From positions 692,001-756,000 of the forward strand of contig JAPYXD010000308.1 in NCBI GenBank assembly GCA_030998225.1: a DNA stretch of 64,000 nucleotides, in the 5' to 3' direction. The notes below the pieces were generated by a model that had not been told where the DNA came from, made no database searches, and worked only from the letters and a program-made list of their open reading frames with translations. The position numbers and the translations under genes were made by a program. This DNA is from Diplolepis rosae (taxonomy: Eukaryota > Arthropoda > Insecta > Hymenoptera > Diplolepididae). Positions 44,801 to 55,753 of the stretch are shown one piece after another (position 1 is the stretch's first letter; the number at the start of each line of letters is the position of its first letter).

Positions 44801-47800
44801 AGGACGAGCAGAATATTTAATTGAAAGATTGAGCCTAACCTTTTTTTGTTACTCAAAATATATTGAAGTAGCTCGAAACGAACTTCGCATATATAGCAAA
44901 CACGGCAGGCGTATCTGAAAAACTCGGCACAATGCGTTCAGCTATTATATTCAGTAGCGCCCTTGCCGATATTATATGCAACGAGAACTGCGTCGAGAGA
45001 AACGCTTTCGGTATATAGGAGTAACTGTTACGCTCCTGGTCTACAAAAAGAAGCTGGACGGAATCTAGACCTCCAAAAAAAAACACGCGCAAAACGCCAA
45101 ATGTCATTTGCATGGATAAGTGTACTGGACTGAAAAACGTAGCTAGTCTGGGATTTCACGCTCAAAAAAGTTTTTGTTTTACAAATATTAAAAATTACGA
45201 GACTTTTTATAGTCATAGAGGATTTTTATATATATCAGTCAATCTGTATACTTAAAATGAATACATTTAGTGCATAAAAAAAATGTTTCTGCATTCACGA
45301 TATTAAAAAAAAAAAAAGTTTAGAATGTTAAAAAAATGTAAAAATGTACAGTCGAATTCATTTGTGTCTTATGTTTATCTAACACGATTTCCATTTTAGT
45401 CCAGGTTACAAAACATAAGGCATAGTCTGATTTCGTCAAATTTGATTTTTGAATAAGGAGCATGTGGTATTTAGGAAATTAGCAAATTTCGGAAACAAAA
45501 TTTTATGCATTTTGGATTTTTAATAGCTAAACCAAGTTGTTTCCATGAACTTGCTACTTTTTTCAAGTATCACATGCTCTTAATTTGTTTCATCAAAATG
45601 AAAAATTTAGTATAAAAAATATTACTCAATCTTACACTGAGAAAAAAAGCATGACTCAGTAGCGTCCGGAAAGGAGTGGTTCATATCCTAAGACGAAAAT
45701 TGAAAATAGACATCACTGTGTAATCGCTAGACATGAACCACTCGTGCCCAGAGCGTACACACTAATGTCTTGGGCATTAATAACGCGTACAGAACTCAGC
45801 GCTGTCTAGACAGTAGTCAGTCATGTCCAGCACCGGAATGACAACGCGCTAAACATTACTGTATATTGTGACAGTGCTTGAATGTGGAAAGTTTCGTCGA
45901 TTGTGTCTATTGATGATTAGCAGCAAAAATTTTCAAATATAAAGTGAAAAAGTACACTAAATTTAGTGCCACGTATTTTTCATGATTATTGAGTTTCGAG
46001 AGCACAATTCCAATCATGGAAACGAAAGGTAAGTTCGAAATTCATCCCATAACTTCATATTTGACATATGCCAATTCTCGTTAATGACAGAATCATTGGA
46101 ATATTCGCCGAAGATGGACGCTTCTACAAAATAATAAATAACAATTTATAAGTAAAGCAGAAACCTCTCGTTTGCATGATTGGAATTGTGCTCTCGAAAC
46201 TCAATAATCATGAAAAATACGTGGCACTAAATTTAGTGTACTTTTTCACTTTATATTTGAACATTTTTGCTGCTAATCATCAATAGACACAATCGACGAA
46301 ACTTTCCCTATTCAAGCACTTACACAATATACAGTAATGTTTAGCGCGTTGTCGATCCGGTGCTGGACATGACTGACTATTGTCTAGACAGCGCTGAGTT
46401 CCGTGCGCGTTATTAATGCCCAAGACATTAGTGTGTACGGTCTGAGCATGAGTGGTTCATGTCTAGCGAGGACACAGTGATGTCCATTTTCAATTTTCGT
46501 CTTAGGATATGAACCACTCCTTTCCGGACGCTACTGAGTCATGCTTTTTTTTCTCAGTGTAGTGTAAAAGTTTTTGTTTTCAGAAATAGCCATAATCATG
46601 TTATTGATTTTTATCAATTTCACACAGTCTTTTGTTAAAAGAGTTAAGTTTATCAAATCTGTTATTACTTCCGAAAATGTTTTTTTTTAAAAACATTAAC
46701 ATTTTTTATTATTCTTATTTTACTTTTTGTAATATCATGAATTCATTATGTTCAAATAATCAATCTATCTTCTTTTTTGTAAAAAAATAACTTGTTTAAT
46801 TGAAATCTACAAATTTTGAAGAATCTTCTAAGATGATTTCTTATAAAAAATTTAAATTGAATAAAAAATGTTCTCTCATCCGATTTGGTTCTAAATTTGA
46901 TTAATTTTGAATATTACTTATGTCTATACAATTCTTTATAATTAATAGCTCAACTCGCTTGCAAGTTATCTTAGATAAAGTACTGTTGACATTAATACGC
47001 TACCACGGATGAAAATTCGTTTCAAAAACTTACTTTTGGCCTCTTGGGACCAAATTATATTAAAATTGCAAAATGTTGAATGATCCACTTGAAACTAGGT
47101 ATCTAGATGGATTGTATAGTAATTACCACATCAAATATATACTAGAAAGTGATTCTATTGCATGATAGATCGGTTGTATATGTCAGGGGGTGGTTTTTAA
47201 AATAGATAATTTCTATGATTTTTTTCCCAGTTATACCCATTTCTTGTTATTTCGAATTATTTTTATTCAAAAAGGAATAAAATAATGTAGTCTATAGAAT
47301 AAAGTCTTTTGTCATTTCAGGGGGTGAATGCTGGAAAAACTCAGGATAATAGGGCCAAGTTGAATTGCACTAGAAACAATTAAAAAATTAATTCCTCATT
47401 ACGTTTTATTAAAATTTTGTTCTCCAATATGTCTGATTCATTATACTTGGAGGCGATTTCCAGAATATTTCATGAATAGTATTTTTCTTCGAAATTGTAT
47501 TATTACGATTCATCCCCATTTCTTTATGGGAAACAAAATATTTTCGCTCAATCGTAATCTAATAAAAATGGACAAAAATGTATTGTTTCAGTCGAAAAAC
47601 TACCAAATCTGGAAGGGGCCATCTATAAAATAAGAAATTAGAGGGCAACTTGTAATTGAAACATAGGAGTTGAATTTGAGACTAACATTAGATTGCAAGA
47701 GCACGAAGTGTTGAAAATTAAATCAGGAAAGACATTTGAAACAATTTAAAGAATTTGAAAATTCTATATAAATTAGATAATTTCGACATAGAATTTTTAC

Positions 47801-50800
47801 CCACTGTATGTTATGTGACATGATCAAATTAAAATATTAACACTGCTAAGACAGTATACTATCACCTTGGGGGTTTTCATCATTGGCGGGACGTTCGCCA
47901 GGACCAATACAGTACTCGTCGACAAAGTTCAGTGTACTGAGACTATTCTCAGCACGACGCCTTTCTGTGCCGGCAACAGATTTTTCTGAGTAGCAATGGT
48001 GCTAAGGGCACTTACCCCTACCGGATCTGCATAACGCTTGCCACCAGTCTTCTCTTGGCTTCTCTGGTTCCACCAATGTTAAGCATGAACCAAGCCAGTT
48101 AAGGTTGTATGTAAAAAAAATCGATCTCTGGCAGAATTTTTAAAAAAAGGAGCTGATATTCAAATAGAATAATTATTTATATGCTAAATTAAGGACGTTC
48201 TCTTGCCCGTAGATATGCTCATCCTACTCTATCATAGGTAGTGGAATTACTGTTAAGCTTTCTAACCGAATGAGTTGAGCACCGTTTATGCGCAAAAGTA
48301 ACAAAATGTGTCTTTTACGTCGATTTGTGCGATTTGGTAACACCGCTTTTCTGTCTTTCTCATATCGAGTCGAAAGGTCGAAAGCATATGGTGTGAGAGA
48401 GGTTATATTATGAGTTTATTGACAGTTTGTAAATACTAATAAGATGTCTAATAAATTTCGCAACAAAAATGGATTGTTTATTTCACAAAAATCAGCTGCT
48501 CGTAAAAACAAAGCTCTGGAAGCAATGTCAAATGTAAGCATACGCGCGCGCTGTTGATGCGGTGTTGCCAAGTCACCATATTTACTTCAGCAAGCCGGCT
48601 AAGAATTTGTGTAACTGCGAGTTTCAACAACGTATATCTTTAAAAGTAGTGCCGGTACACGTATTTTTTATGATGGCATATGATTCCTTATAATCTCTAG
48701 TATAATATACTAGTTTTCCAAAAAAATCTAAAGAAAATTGTGCTTTTAATGTAAAGAAAGGTATCGTGAAACTGAACTACGCCCATCTAACACGTGTTAA
48801 GAGATTCAACTTTAGAGCTTAATTTCTCGATTTTAAGTACCGGTCTTGATGCTAATCTTTTTACCGCTTTGTAGATCATGGTAAAAAGTACTTATTTACG
48901 AAGTTTAAAAGAAATCTAAAGAAAAGTGATTTTCAAGAGAACGTCCTTAAATTCAAATTTCTCAACCGTACCGATGCAGAGATAATTAATGTCAAAGTTG
49001 ACTATTTTAACACGTAATTCATGAGCAATGCATAGGCACTCTCCACATTTTAATTTGTAGTAATTAAACGCTCTGGTAGAGAAATTTAGAAAAAGTCAGT
49101 ATTTGTGCTGCTTGAAAATATAAATTTTTGAAAAAAACATCAAATCTTTCCACCGTGCAGATTTATAGATAATCTAATTTAGAACATTTAAACTTCAGTC
49201 ACTTTCAAACAGATAAACGTAACAGTATCGCGACCCGGCAACACTGTTCCCTTTCTTCAGCTTGGCTGCTGTAGGTCTCGACACACACACACACAACGAG
49301 CTTGGAAGCATACGTGAAATTGCCGGCAGATAATTTTCTTCTCCCCGCTTCAACCAGTCCCGAATTTTGACGCACTTCATAGTCTAAAGTTTTGTTCTTT
49401 ATAAATCTTCCTTTCCATCTCACTTGACCTGACATTTTTTTAACTGTTAACAACAACCTTCGACATCCAGCATATCACGCATATCACGCATATCACAGTT
49501 AGGTTTAAATTGCAGTGTTGCACGATCTACGAGTCGGCCGCTGGCATAGCATTGCTGACTATACGTATACACACATACTACGAATTCTAAGCCAGTAGCG
49601 CACTAAAATTTTCACCATGCGAGCCCATGAAATTTTTTCAAAACAGCATAGCTCGACGGCGCCCCACGGGACTCTACTATTTGTACGGGGATGGGACTTA
49701 CATTCAACCTTAAGCTCTACATTGGATGGCTTTGGAATTTGCGATCTGCAGGCGTTTACCGAAACTAAGCCTTCGATCTAACTGTAATTCTTCCATCTTG
49801 CGGTATTGAACGAATTGCATATGTCAATGCCGATCAACGCGCAGAATCCCTTACGCTTACCAGTTCTTCTTCTTGCTTTAGTGGCGATGTCCAGCGCTGC
49901 CTGCATGGCGTCCACTGTGGATCCGCCTTTCCGAAAGCCAAACTGGTTCTCCGAGAGATTGTTTTCGCCAACCATGCGACTCCAGAAGAATCTCTGAGTA
50001 TACCGCGATCACCTCTTTGAGGATTTGGTTTCAAGCTTCCCGCCCGCTCTCTTCAGTTCTTCGAGAGCGAAAAGCTCTTCGCGCCGGGCCATGCAGGAAC
50101 TTCTGCCCTGTCTCTGGAATAACTCTACGTGTGGAAACAAGCTTCGCACAATGTATTCGACTTGATCGGAATTGTCCAGGCCCGTGGTCTTTGTTCTAGT
50201 CACCAATCTCTTGGTAACTATTTTAAAGGCGAGACCCCATGGGTCCTTTCCGAGCTCACCAATCAAGTCCCTCTAGCACTGAAGTCGGCTTCTGTTTACA
50301 AAATTTCCTAGTGTTTAATATATGATAGAAAATATAAAAAATTTATTGAATAATTCTGTAGTAATGCTTGTTTATCAGCTGTAATAAGAATTGTTTAAGA
50401 AAGAAACGTACAATGAAAAATAAAATTTGCAAAGTTGCTGTTCTATATGACTTCCAAATTTTGAATTCACGCGTTTTGTAAACTGCTCGAACATGCGTGA
50501 ATTAACTTTTGAAAGTCAAGTAAAATGGTCTTTTTGAAAGTTTACGTTACTTATTGTTCGCAATTGGTGATTTCTAATTGAGAACATATGGTTTGTTATA
50601 TTTGCTTCTGTGCTTAAATGAAAATATTTTGTGCTGTATTCTCCAAAAATTCATTGAAATTATTACTTTATCAATAAAGCCAAAAAAAATAAATCTACGC
50701 ATATGCGAGTAATTCAGAAAATGCGTGTATTCCATATTTGGGTACGATGCTTTCTTGAATTGTTCTTATTCGAACTGCTAAACAAGAAATAATGCAAATA

Positions 50801-51919
50801 GTATCATATTTTAAAAAAAATTTATTGGAAACCAGACAATTGTTAAAAAATTAAAAAACTGACATTACTCTTGGAATTTCAGTAAATAGTAAACACGTTT
50901 TAAGATTAATATTCTCCAGACAGCTAATTGAATAATTTCGCTTTCGACTATGTTTTCTTTATTATACTTAGTTGATGAGTATAGAGAATGTGTAAAATAA
51001 ATAATTAATTGAAACTGGAAGTTGTATTGACCCTTCATTTTTAAATACTGGTATATTGTTGAAGAAGATTTGCTTTAGGGTCCATAATTGATCAAATTGA
51101 ATTTGACCAGGATTTCAGTTCAGAACGGAACCCTCATCAATGTTTTTTTTTAAATCTGAAAAAATACAGAAAATAGTAAATATATAAATTAAATATATAA
51201 ATTAAATATATAAGTGAAAATTGAAGGTTTAAATATAAAAACATAAATATTGAATCTTATTTTGCAAGCGAAATTATATCAAAGGGTGTCTTGGTGTAAG
51301 ACAACCCTAAATAACATTTTTTTTTCAAATAAAATATTTAAAAAAAAAGATTTTACCTAACATTTTTTGCATGTCAAATGGAATATATAAGCGTGAATGG
51401 AAACTAATTGACCCCAAGTGTCAACTTCAAAAACAATTTTCTACAAGAGGTATGAGAAAAATTTGAATAATAAAGAATTAGATACTCTCAAAATTGTCTT
51501 AACCGATTTTTATGCCTCAATTATATGTAGTTTAAGGTAATAAGGTAAATAAAAATTTACATTTAACTTCGCTAACGGGATTTAAGGCTAAAAAAATTTA
51601 GCCAATTTCAAGAAAATCGAACTTTTTTATTAAAAAATTTGTTTTTCATAACCCTTGTCGATTTTTTTTTAAAATTGGCACTTGGGGTAAATTAGTCTCA
51701 TAATGGTAGAAACTCATTCCCCAAATATGAACCAAATCCAAACAGGGGCAATCGAAGCATGCTATTTGATCTTTTCTTACATTAGAAAAAAAATGGACTT
51801 GAACCGATATAAAATTATTTTCATGAAATGTGTTTGTATAACTCCTTACATATTTTACATTTAGGGATGATGATGAAATTCTGCTAATGTATGGATATAA
51901 AACTCCAGTGACGCCAAAA
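38827..51919 (+). CDS. POLA2: DNA polymerase alpha subunit B (POLA2), exons 1-3 of a longer gene
   Basis: Exons 38827-38905, 39593-39797 and 51865-51919. Exon 1 starts MVTEKVLKEQFQLLGCN and ends at T|GTAAGT. Exon 2 follows TTTTCATTCAG and reads CIDLCIEFEKSEEQLVEMWV, then NMDLTLEGLQQMERTERLGF. Exon 3 lies between ACATTTAG and GTAAGT and reads DDDEILLMYGYKTPVTPK. Phases fit at both junctions (1 base, then 2 bases carried over). The order (small helical N-terminal domain, acidic DDDEI stretch, TP-containing linker) matches the start of POLA2, the B subunit of DNA polymerase alpha-primase, which supports replication initiation in the nucleus. The exon 2 donor (CAC|GTATCC) is weak. The OB and phosphoesterase-like domains must lie beyond the window. 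Intron 2 holds about 12 kb of transposons. Confidence 0.8.
39798..40620. other. Start of POLA2 intron 2, no gene
   Basis: AT-rich intronic DNA. The word ATCTAAATRGMTCC recurs near 40046 and 40095. Nothing further was recognised. Confidence 0.4.
40625..41334. mobile_element. Foldback element in POLA2 intron 2
   Basis: The arms 40625-40975 and about 41030-41334 are inverted copies, with TTAAGGTAGTA at the outer tips and matching ATCTATTTTTGCC, AATATTATTATTGAAGGGCT and AAGATTCTCTACAACTTGA stretches. No coding. A 6-bp CTAGTA is present only in the left arm. Target duplication not established. Confidence 0.7.
41428..42135. mobile_element. Foldback element with GGAGGGTTTCTACTTTGTTC arms
   Basis: The arms of about 135 bp include CGAAAAAACGTGCTTTTTTT, GAACGTATTTAAGATAAACA and GTTGTAGGTACAAGTTTATT in inverted pairs. 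The centre contains a run of about 14 G (around 41584-41597), unusual in this AT-rich DNA. No coding. Confidence 0.7.
42226..42245. repeat. Short (AT)n microsatellite
   Basis: About ten AT dinucleotides, followed by ACATTATACATATG. Confidence 0.8.
42500..44410 (-). pseudogene. CACTA/EnSpm-like (tnp2-type) transposase relic
   Basis: Read on the minus strand from 44400: LEFLQTSIEPWHSVSEAW...FPRLSTENGFELV. Then DGPILMLLPLGIKAPKLRAN and MNANKHWKEESEEEK, ending in a donor (GTCGAG|GTACAG near 43722). The next exon follows TTGTTTACAG near 43651. It reads SIEKLDEFITKRINKYATCD and, after a frameshift, SVDFMHDLLEGGNEYDLVLI. The longest open part (43331-42567, 254 codons) has LKPKHHLLLHYPDFM and FTIRSESKHRDFT. 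The 'MHDLLEG' and 'LKPKHH..HYP' motifs are typical of animal EnSpm-like proteins. Stops and frameshifts make it inactive. No CACTA termini were found. Confidence 0.6.
44031..44175 (+). pseudogene. Orphan open block on the opposite strand inside the CACTA relic
   Basis: The + strand reads KAKTARKLVEELPNLIQD, then RWERLGIALENHQKAEILRH, a clean amphipathic helical pattern with coding-like codons, while the minus strand there is meaningless. It may be an inverted piece of the same element's N-terminal region. Not recognised. Confidence 0.3.
44411..45634. other. Intron DNA, no gene recognised
   Basis: AT-rich with homopolymer runs. Overlapping minus-strand frames at 44853-45216 carry no recognisable motif. 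Confidence 0.4.
45635..46559. mobile_element. ISL2EU-like foldback MITE, CACTGAGAAAAAAAGC ends
   Basis: The ends begin CACTGAGA, as in the ISL2EU element at 5939, with TA on both sides (45633-45634, 46560-46561). The arms of about 380 bp are inverted, with GGACGCTACTGAGTCATG-type ends, GTGCTGGACATGACTGACT and AATTGTGCTCTCGAAACTC in the pairs. The left arm includes ATCATGGAAACGAAAG|GTAAGT, a start codon and splice donor that may come from an autonomous parent's first exon. Confidence 0.75.
46562..47859. other. Intron DNA, no gene recognised
   Basis: AT-rich. A fragment of the TTTAAAGAATTTGAAAAT arm end of the tRNA-like foldback family is near 47745. Confidence 0.4.
48103..49709 (-). mobile_element. 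TTAA element family 2, copy 2, with a nested element
   Basis: An inverted relative of 23320-24021 with the same GGTTGTATG/GGTTGAATG ends and TTAA flanks (48099-48102, 49710-49713), inserted in the R1-like LINE. The MSGQVRWKGRFIKNKTLDY frame (49434-49205) and the following GT/CA-rich stretch are conserved. Excluding the nested element it is about 850 bp; extra sequence relative to copy 1 lies near 49070-49200. Confidence 0.85.
48193..48946. mobile_element. TTAA element family 3 nested in family 2
   Basis: The ends GGACGTTCTCTTG and CAAGAGAACGTCC are a perfect 13-bp TIR flanked by TTAA (48189-48192, 48947-48950). Copy 1 of the host element has the empty TTAA at this point. A start codon at 48444 opens MSNKFRNKNGLFISQKSAA, then RKNKALEAMSN, then a GTAAGC donor: a probable first exon kept from the autonomous parent. 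The family could be Kolobok- or piggyBac-like by target. Confidence 0.85.
50311..51864. other. End of POLA2 intron 2, no gene
   Basis: AT-rich DNA with an 11-bp ATATATAAATT-type run near 51179-51215. Nothing else recognised. Confidence 0.4.
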
Positions 51920-52560
51920 GTAAGTCTTTTATTCTACGATTTTTCTGTTTTTAACCTTCCGTTGCTCACACACAAAATATTTAGTTCAGATAATTGCTTT
52001 TTTATTGAATTTGTTGTGTTATTTGTAGAAAATTTTTACATTTACAGCAGAGTATTCTAACATTATAAATAGTCGATTTTGGGGAGGGTTTCTTTTATTT
52101 CTTTTATATATGTAAGAGGATTCTTTACAAAATTTAGATTGTCCACTCACCGAGAGTGTAAATAACTGCCAATTATATTATTTGCGATAATAATTTTTCT
52201 TTTAATTTGACATTTCATTATGCTATAGCTAATGTATATATATACTATTTTAGTGTCGTGAAGGTAAAGGAAATATGCACAACTAATTATATATGTTGAA
52301 CCGCAATAGATGGAATTACATAAGAATTTTGCATGGAATCACTTGGAGGTCTAGTCAATGGACTTGAAAACTAACAAGGGGAGTTAATAACTGTAAAAAT
52401 AATTAACATTTTTAAAAGTTCCTGGTCTCACTTTAGAAGTGTCTTCATAGTAGTTTTGTTCACTAAAAAAAATTTTTAGAATTTTTTTCCTGGGTTCTAC
52501 CTTGGAGTCAAACATGTTACAAAAGAGTCGTAAAAGTTTAAAAATATGTAGCTTCTTGTA
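51920..52560. other. Start of POLA2 intron 3, no gene
   Basis: AT-rich and unique-looking up to the satellite array. Confidence 0.4.
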
Positions 52561-52564
52561 AGAA

Positions 52565-53336
52565 ATGTTTGTGAAACTATCTGGGCATGTTAAATATCAA
52601 TTCTCAACTTAAGTTCCCAAAGGAAAATGCGTTTTTACACCTGAACTATCTGGATTACTTAATTTAACGACGGTACCTTTGGAAAATTATCTGAGTATTT
52701 CAAATTATAGTGCCCGACTTTACTTCCTCAAAGATAATCTATTTTTAAAATCTGGACTACCTGGATTATTTATCCCAGCGACGAGACCCTTGAAAAACTA
52801 TCTGGCTATCTTAAACATAAATTCTAAACTCAATTTTCCAGGGCAAAAGATGTATTTTTAACATCTGGGTTATCTGGATAATTTGTCCCAACGACGAGAT
52901 GCTTGAAATAGCTTTCGGTTATTTAACATTACAGTTTCCAAGTCAACTTCCCGCAGAAGGATGTGTTTTTCACACCTGGACTATCTGGATTGTTTACTCC
53001 AATGACGAGACCCTTGAAAAACGATTCGGATGTCTTAAACATAAATTCTGAACTTAACTTTCCAGAGCAAGATGTATTTATTAATGTATAATATTGTTTT
53101 TTGACCACCTGGAATATCTGGATCATTTATCCTAACGACGAAACCCTTAAAGAAGTATCTGGGAATTCCCAATATCAATTCTCAACATAACTTCCCCGAG
53201 AAAAATTTATTTTTTATACCTGGATTGTCAAGATCATTTACTCCTATGAAGAGACCCTTAATGAATGATCTGCGTATCTGAAATATCAATTCTAAAATTA
53301 ACTTCCCCGAGAAAGATGTGTTTTTAACATCTGGAC
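52565..53336. repeat. Degenerate tandem satellite, about 111-113 bp unit, 6-7 copies
   Basis: The landmark CTGGAYTATCTGGATTATTT followed by CCAACGACGAGACCCTTGAA recurs at about 52641, 52752, 52864, 52976, 53107 and 53219. One interval is 133 bp because of an AT insertion. Units diverge by perhaps 15-25% by eye. 111 is divisible by three, and the minus strand of several units is open (GVNNPDSPGVKNTSFCGKL versus GVNDLDNPGIKNKFFSGKL). The array ends abruptly at the LINE fragment. Confidence 0.85.
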
Positions 53337-53339
53337 CAA

Positions 53340-53720
53340 TACACCGCCCACGGAACCGCCTTTCGGCTTTAAACTTCACGGGTGGTTGGTTCCAGCTTAA
53401 AGTCGCGTACGACTCTTCCGTCATCCGTTCGCAAGTCGTTCGCAACAGGTAGTCTGGAATTTTTTCCGCACCATCGCCTCGATGCAGATGTTCCATCTCG
53501 CGGTATTCAACGCATTGCATATGTCAATGCTGATCAACGTGCAGAATCCTTTACGCTTACCAGTTCCTCTTCTTGCTTTAGTGGCGATGTCCACCACTGT
53601 CTGGATGGCGTCAACTGTGGACCTGCCTTTCCGAAAGCATATCTGGTTTTTCGAGAGAACATTCTCGCGGACCATGTGACCCTATAGTCTTTGTAGGATC
53701 ATTTCCTCCAGAAGTTTCCC
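53340..53720 (-). pseudogene. Second R1-like LINE reverse transcriptase fragment
   Basis: The minus strand reads VLSKNQICFRKGRSTVDAIQ, then LISIDICNALNTARWNICIE and, after a frameshift, KIPDYLLRTTCERMTEESYA. It is the same domain region as the fragment at 49778-49975 and clearly the same family. Both ends are cut, and it directly abuts the 111-bp satellite. Confidence 0.8.
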
Positions 53721-53734
53721 CATCGTATCCAATA

Positions 53735-53844
53735 GACATATTGGTCTATTATTATATTATATTATAATATATATTATTATATTATATATATCATATATAT
53801 TATAAAAATTGTATGCATAATATATATTATAAAAATTATATATA
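53735..53844. repeat. AT-only low-complexity tract
   Basis: TATATTATAATATATATTAT-type sequence immediately before the TA target of the DD41D element. Confidence 0.8.
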
Positions 53845-55205
53845 CAGGGTGAGGCACATAAAGTGTTACAGGGCGATAGCACTGAAACTATTGATCATAT
53901 CCAGAAATGTTTCAGAAAAAAGTTTCAGTGTTCGAGAAGGCCGTCATACTGGACCACCCTATTTTTTTATAGGTGGAGGCGCTGAAGCTACGTTAAGGTC
54001 AACTCCACTTTTTTTAAATGGAACCATGTATTTTTTTTCGATGACATTATTGCCGATTTTAAGAATAAAAACTAGGTGACCAAGCTACAGGGCTGCCTCG
54101 TCCTATCCACTTTTCGTCCAAAATCTCATTCATCACTTGTCTTGAACACAGAGCATAATGGGGTGGTGCACCGTCGTGTTGCATCCACATGTTCATGCGA
54201 ACATGCAAGGGCACGACTCCCATTAATTGAGGCAGTGCGTTTTGCAGAAAGTTTGCGTAAACATGCCCAGTCAAGCGACCTTCAAAAAAATATGGACCAA
54301 TGACTTGATCGCCGACAATGCTGCACCAACAATTAACGGACGACGGATGTTGAAATGGTACAGTTCTCATCCGTTTAGGATTCTCATTTGACCAATAATG
54401 CATATTGTGCCTATTCACATTTCCCGTATTTGCGAAGTTAACTTCATCAGAAAAGAGCACATGACTCAAAAATGAGACATCTGTGCGCATTTTTCTACAA
54501 ATCCAATTACAGAAATTGACGCGTTTTAGAAAATCATTGCCGTACAAATCCTGATGTAATGATATACGATACGGATGGAATTTATGTTGATGTAAGATTC
54601 TTAATGCAGATCGCTAATTAATTCCACTCTCTTTTTCCATTTTCCTGCTGTTCGCATGTGGATTTAGTGCAGCATAAGCTAAGATAGCAGCCGCATTATT
54701 TTCATTAACAATTGGTCGACGTTTGACTCGTGTTTGTTTCACTGTACCGAAGCGACAGAAACGGTCAGCTAATCGCTTAAAAGTCATGTGCGATTTTTGT
54801 TGCCTATCCGGATAACGAGCCGCTTACAAATCTTGGGTGTTTCTGTAATGTTTACGGCATTCCCCCAGCCCTATCCACATATCATAATATTCTTGAAAAT
54901 CGTTCATTTTCGCGTTCCGATGTACTCACATTAGAAGGTAATGCGTGACTAACTGATATGCCAACAGAAAATGCTTACTTTCTGCCGATGTCAACAATAC
55001 CCTATCGATGTGTATTATCATGGGTATCGTAAGAAATGTAAAGAAATGAAAATGATTTTTCGACTATTTTCATACTTTGCGTGACTAGAATGACCTTGTG
55101 TTGTAGATCGCTGAAGTCGTCTTAAAATCGGTAATAATGTTCCATTTAAAAAAGTGAAGTTGACCTTGACGTAGCTTCAGCGCCTCCACAGATAAAAAAA
55201 TAGGG
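53845..55205 (-). mobile_element. DD41D element copy, CAGGGTGAGGCACATAAAG end, 5' TIR truncated
   Basis: The 3' end at 53845 follows TA. The inner parts of a long TIR are visible at both sides: GGAGGCGCTGAAGCTACGTT at 53968 and its complement near 55165. The 5' outer tip is missing and ends at AGGGTTG (55205). The minus strand encodes the transposase at 54059-54936. Confidence 0.75.
54059..54936 (-). pseudogene. DD41D transposase, nearly full length but with stops and missing C-terminus
   Basis: The frame starts near 54907 (MNDFQEYYDMWIGLGECRKH). It has two in-frame stops (after RNTQDL and EKESGIN), then reads cleanly through FLSHVLFSDEVNFANTG (first Asp), YFFEGRLTGHVYANFL, and WMQHDGAPPHYA (second Asp) to WIGRG. 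At that point the coding switches to non-coding TIR sequence, so the third Asp motif is lost. A related piece on the + strand is at 56770-57195. Confidence 0.85.
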
Positions 55206-55753
55206 TTGTTTTATCACAACTGCCTTACCGTAGGTGGTTCGGCAGACTATTTTAACATTTTTAAATTTTAATTCTATTTAATAACTTTTTTAGTAAATAA
55301 GAAATATATTTGAGTTATTTAGGTTTCAAAATAAAACTCTCCGACGTTAAGGGAAAAAGCACTTGCACAAAAAACCCTGAATTTATTGAAGTACAAGCAA
55401 TGTTTGAAAAGAAATGAATTCTGAAGGAGTAAAAATTAATCTATGAAAAAAACGATGAACGTCTCGCACACACAATGACGATCGTACACCGCCTATTGAC
55501 CGCGTGGTCGTCTCCAAGGGATTTCACGGCCGCAATGCCGGACGTCCTTTTGCACTCACGCACAGTTTCGTCTAACTTGCACAGTTTTATAAGACTTGCA
55601 CACAGTTGTATCACACTTGATCGATTGATAATTTTAGGAGGAATTAGTCACCACGGAGGCGTTAGAATGATGCTCGTGAGAACACGAGTCGAACTTTTGA
55701 GAAAGTCCTAGGGTTGCGAGGGAGCTCCGCACGCTTGATGGGTGTCGTAGACG
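55206..55753. other. Inserted DNA between DD41D copies
   Basis: No recognised gene. A slightly GC-rich stretch at 55455-55735 gives a 78-codon frame without motif. Confidence 0.35.

Larger units (their letters stand above)
47860..50310 (-). pseudogene. R1-like LINE fragment, interrupted by a TTAA element
   Basis: On the minus strand from about 50266: VTKRLVTRTKTTGL, then the RT finger/palm entry LSENQFGFRKGGSTVDAMQA and IGIDICNSFNTARW. The middle of the RT (including the YADD region) is missing. LQIANSKAIQCRA follows, then after the insertion LAWFMLNIGG and the end of the RT region (STSTVLVLANVPPM, 48085-47860). This order is that of R1-clade non-LTR retrotransposons. The TTAA insertion lies between QCRA and LAWF, and the reading is continuous without it. 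Several stops are present. Confidence 0.75.

Noticed and set aside
52679..53126. Small frames on both strands
   Set aside because: They are produced by the 111-bp satellite; recorded only as a feature of the repeat.
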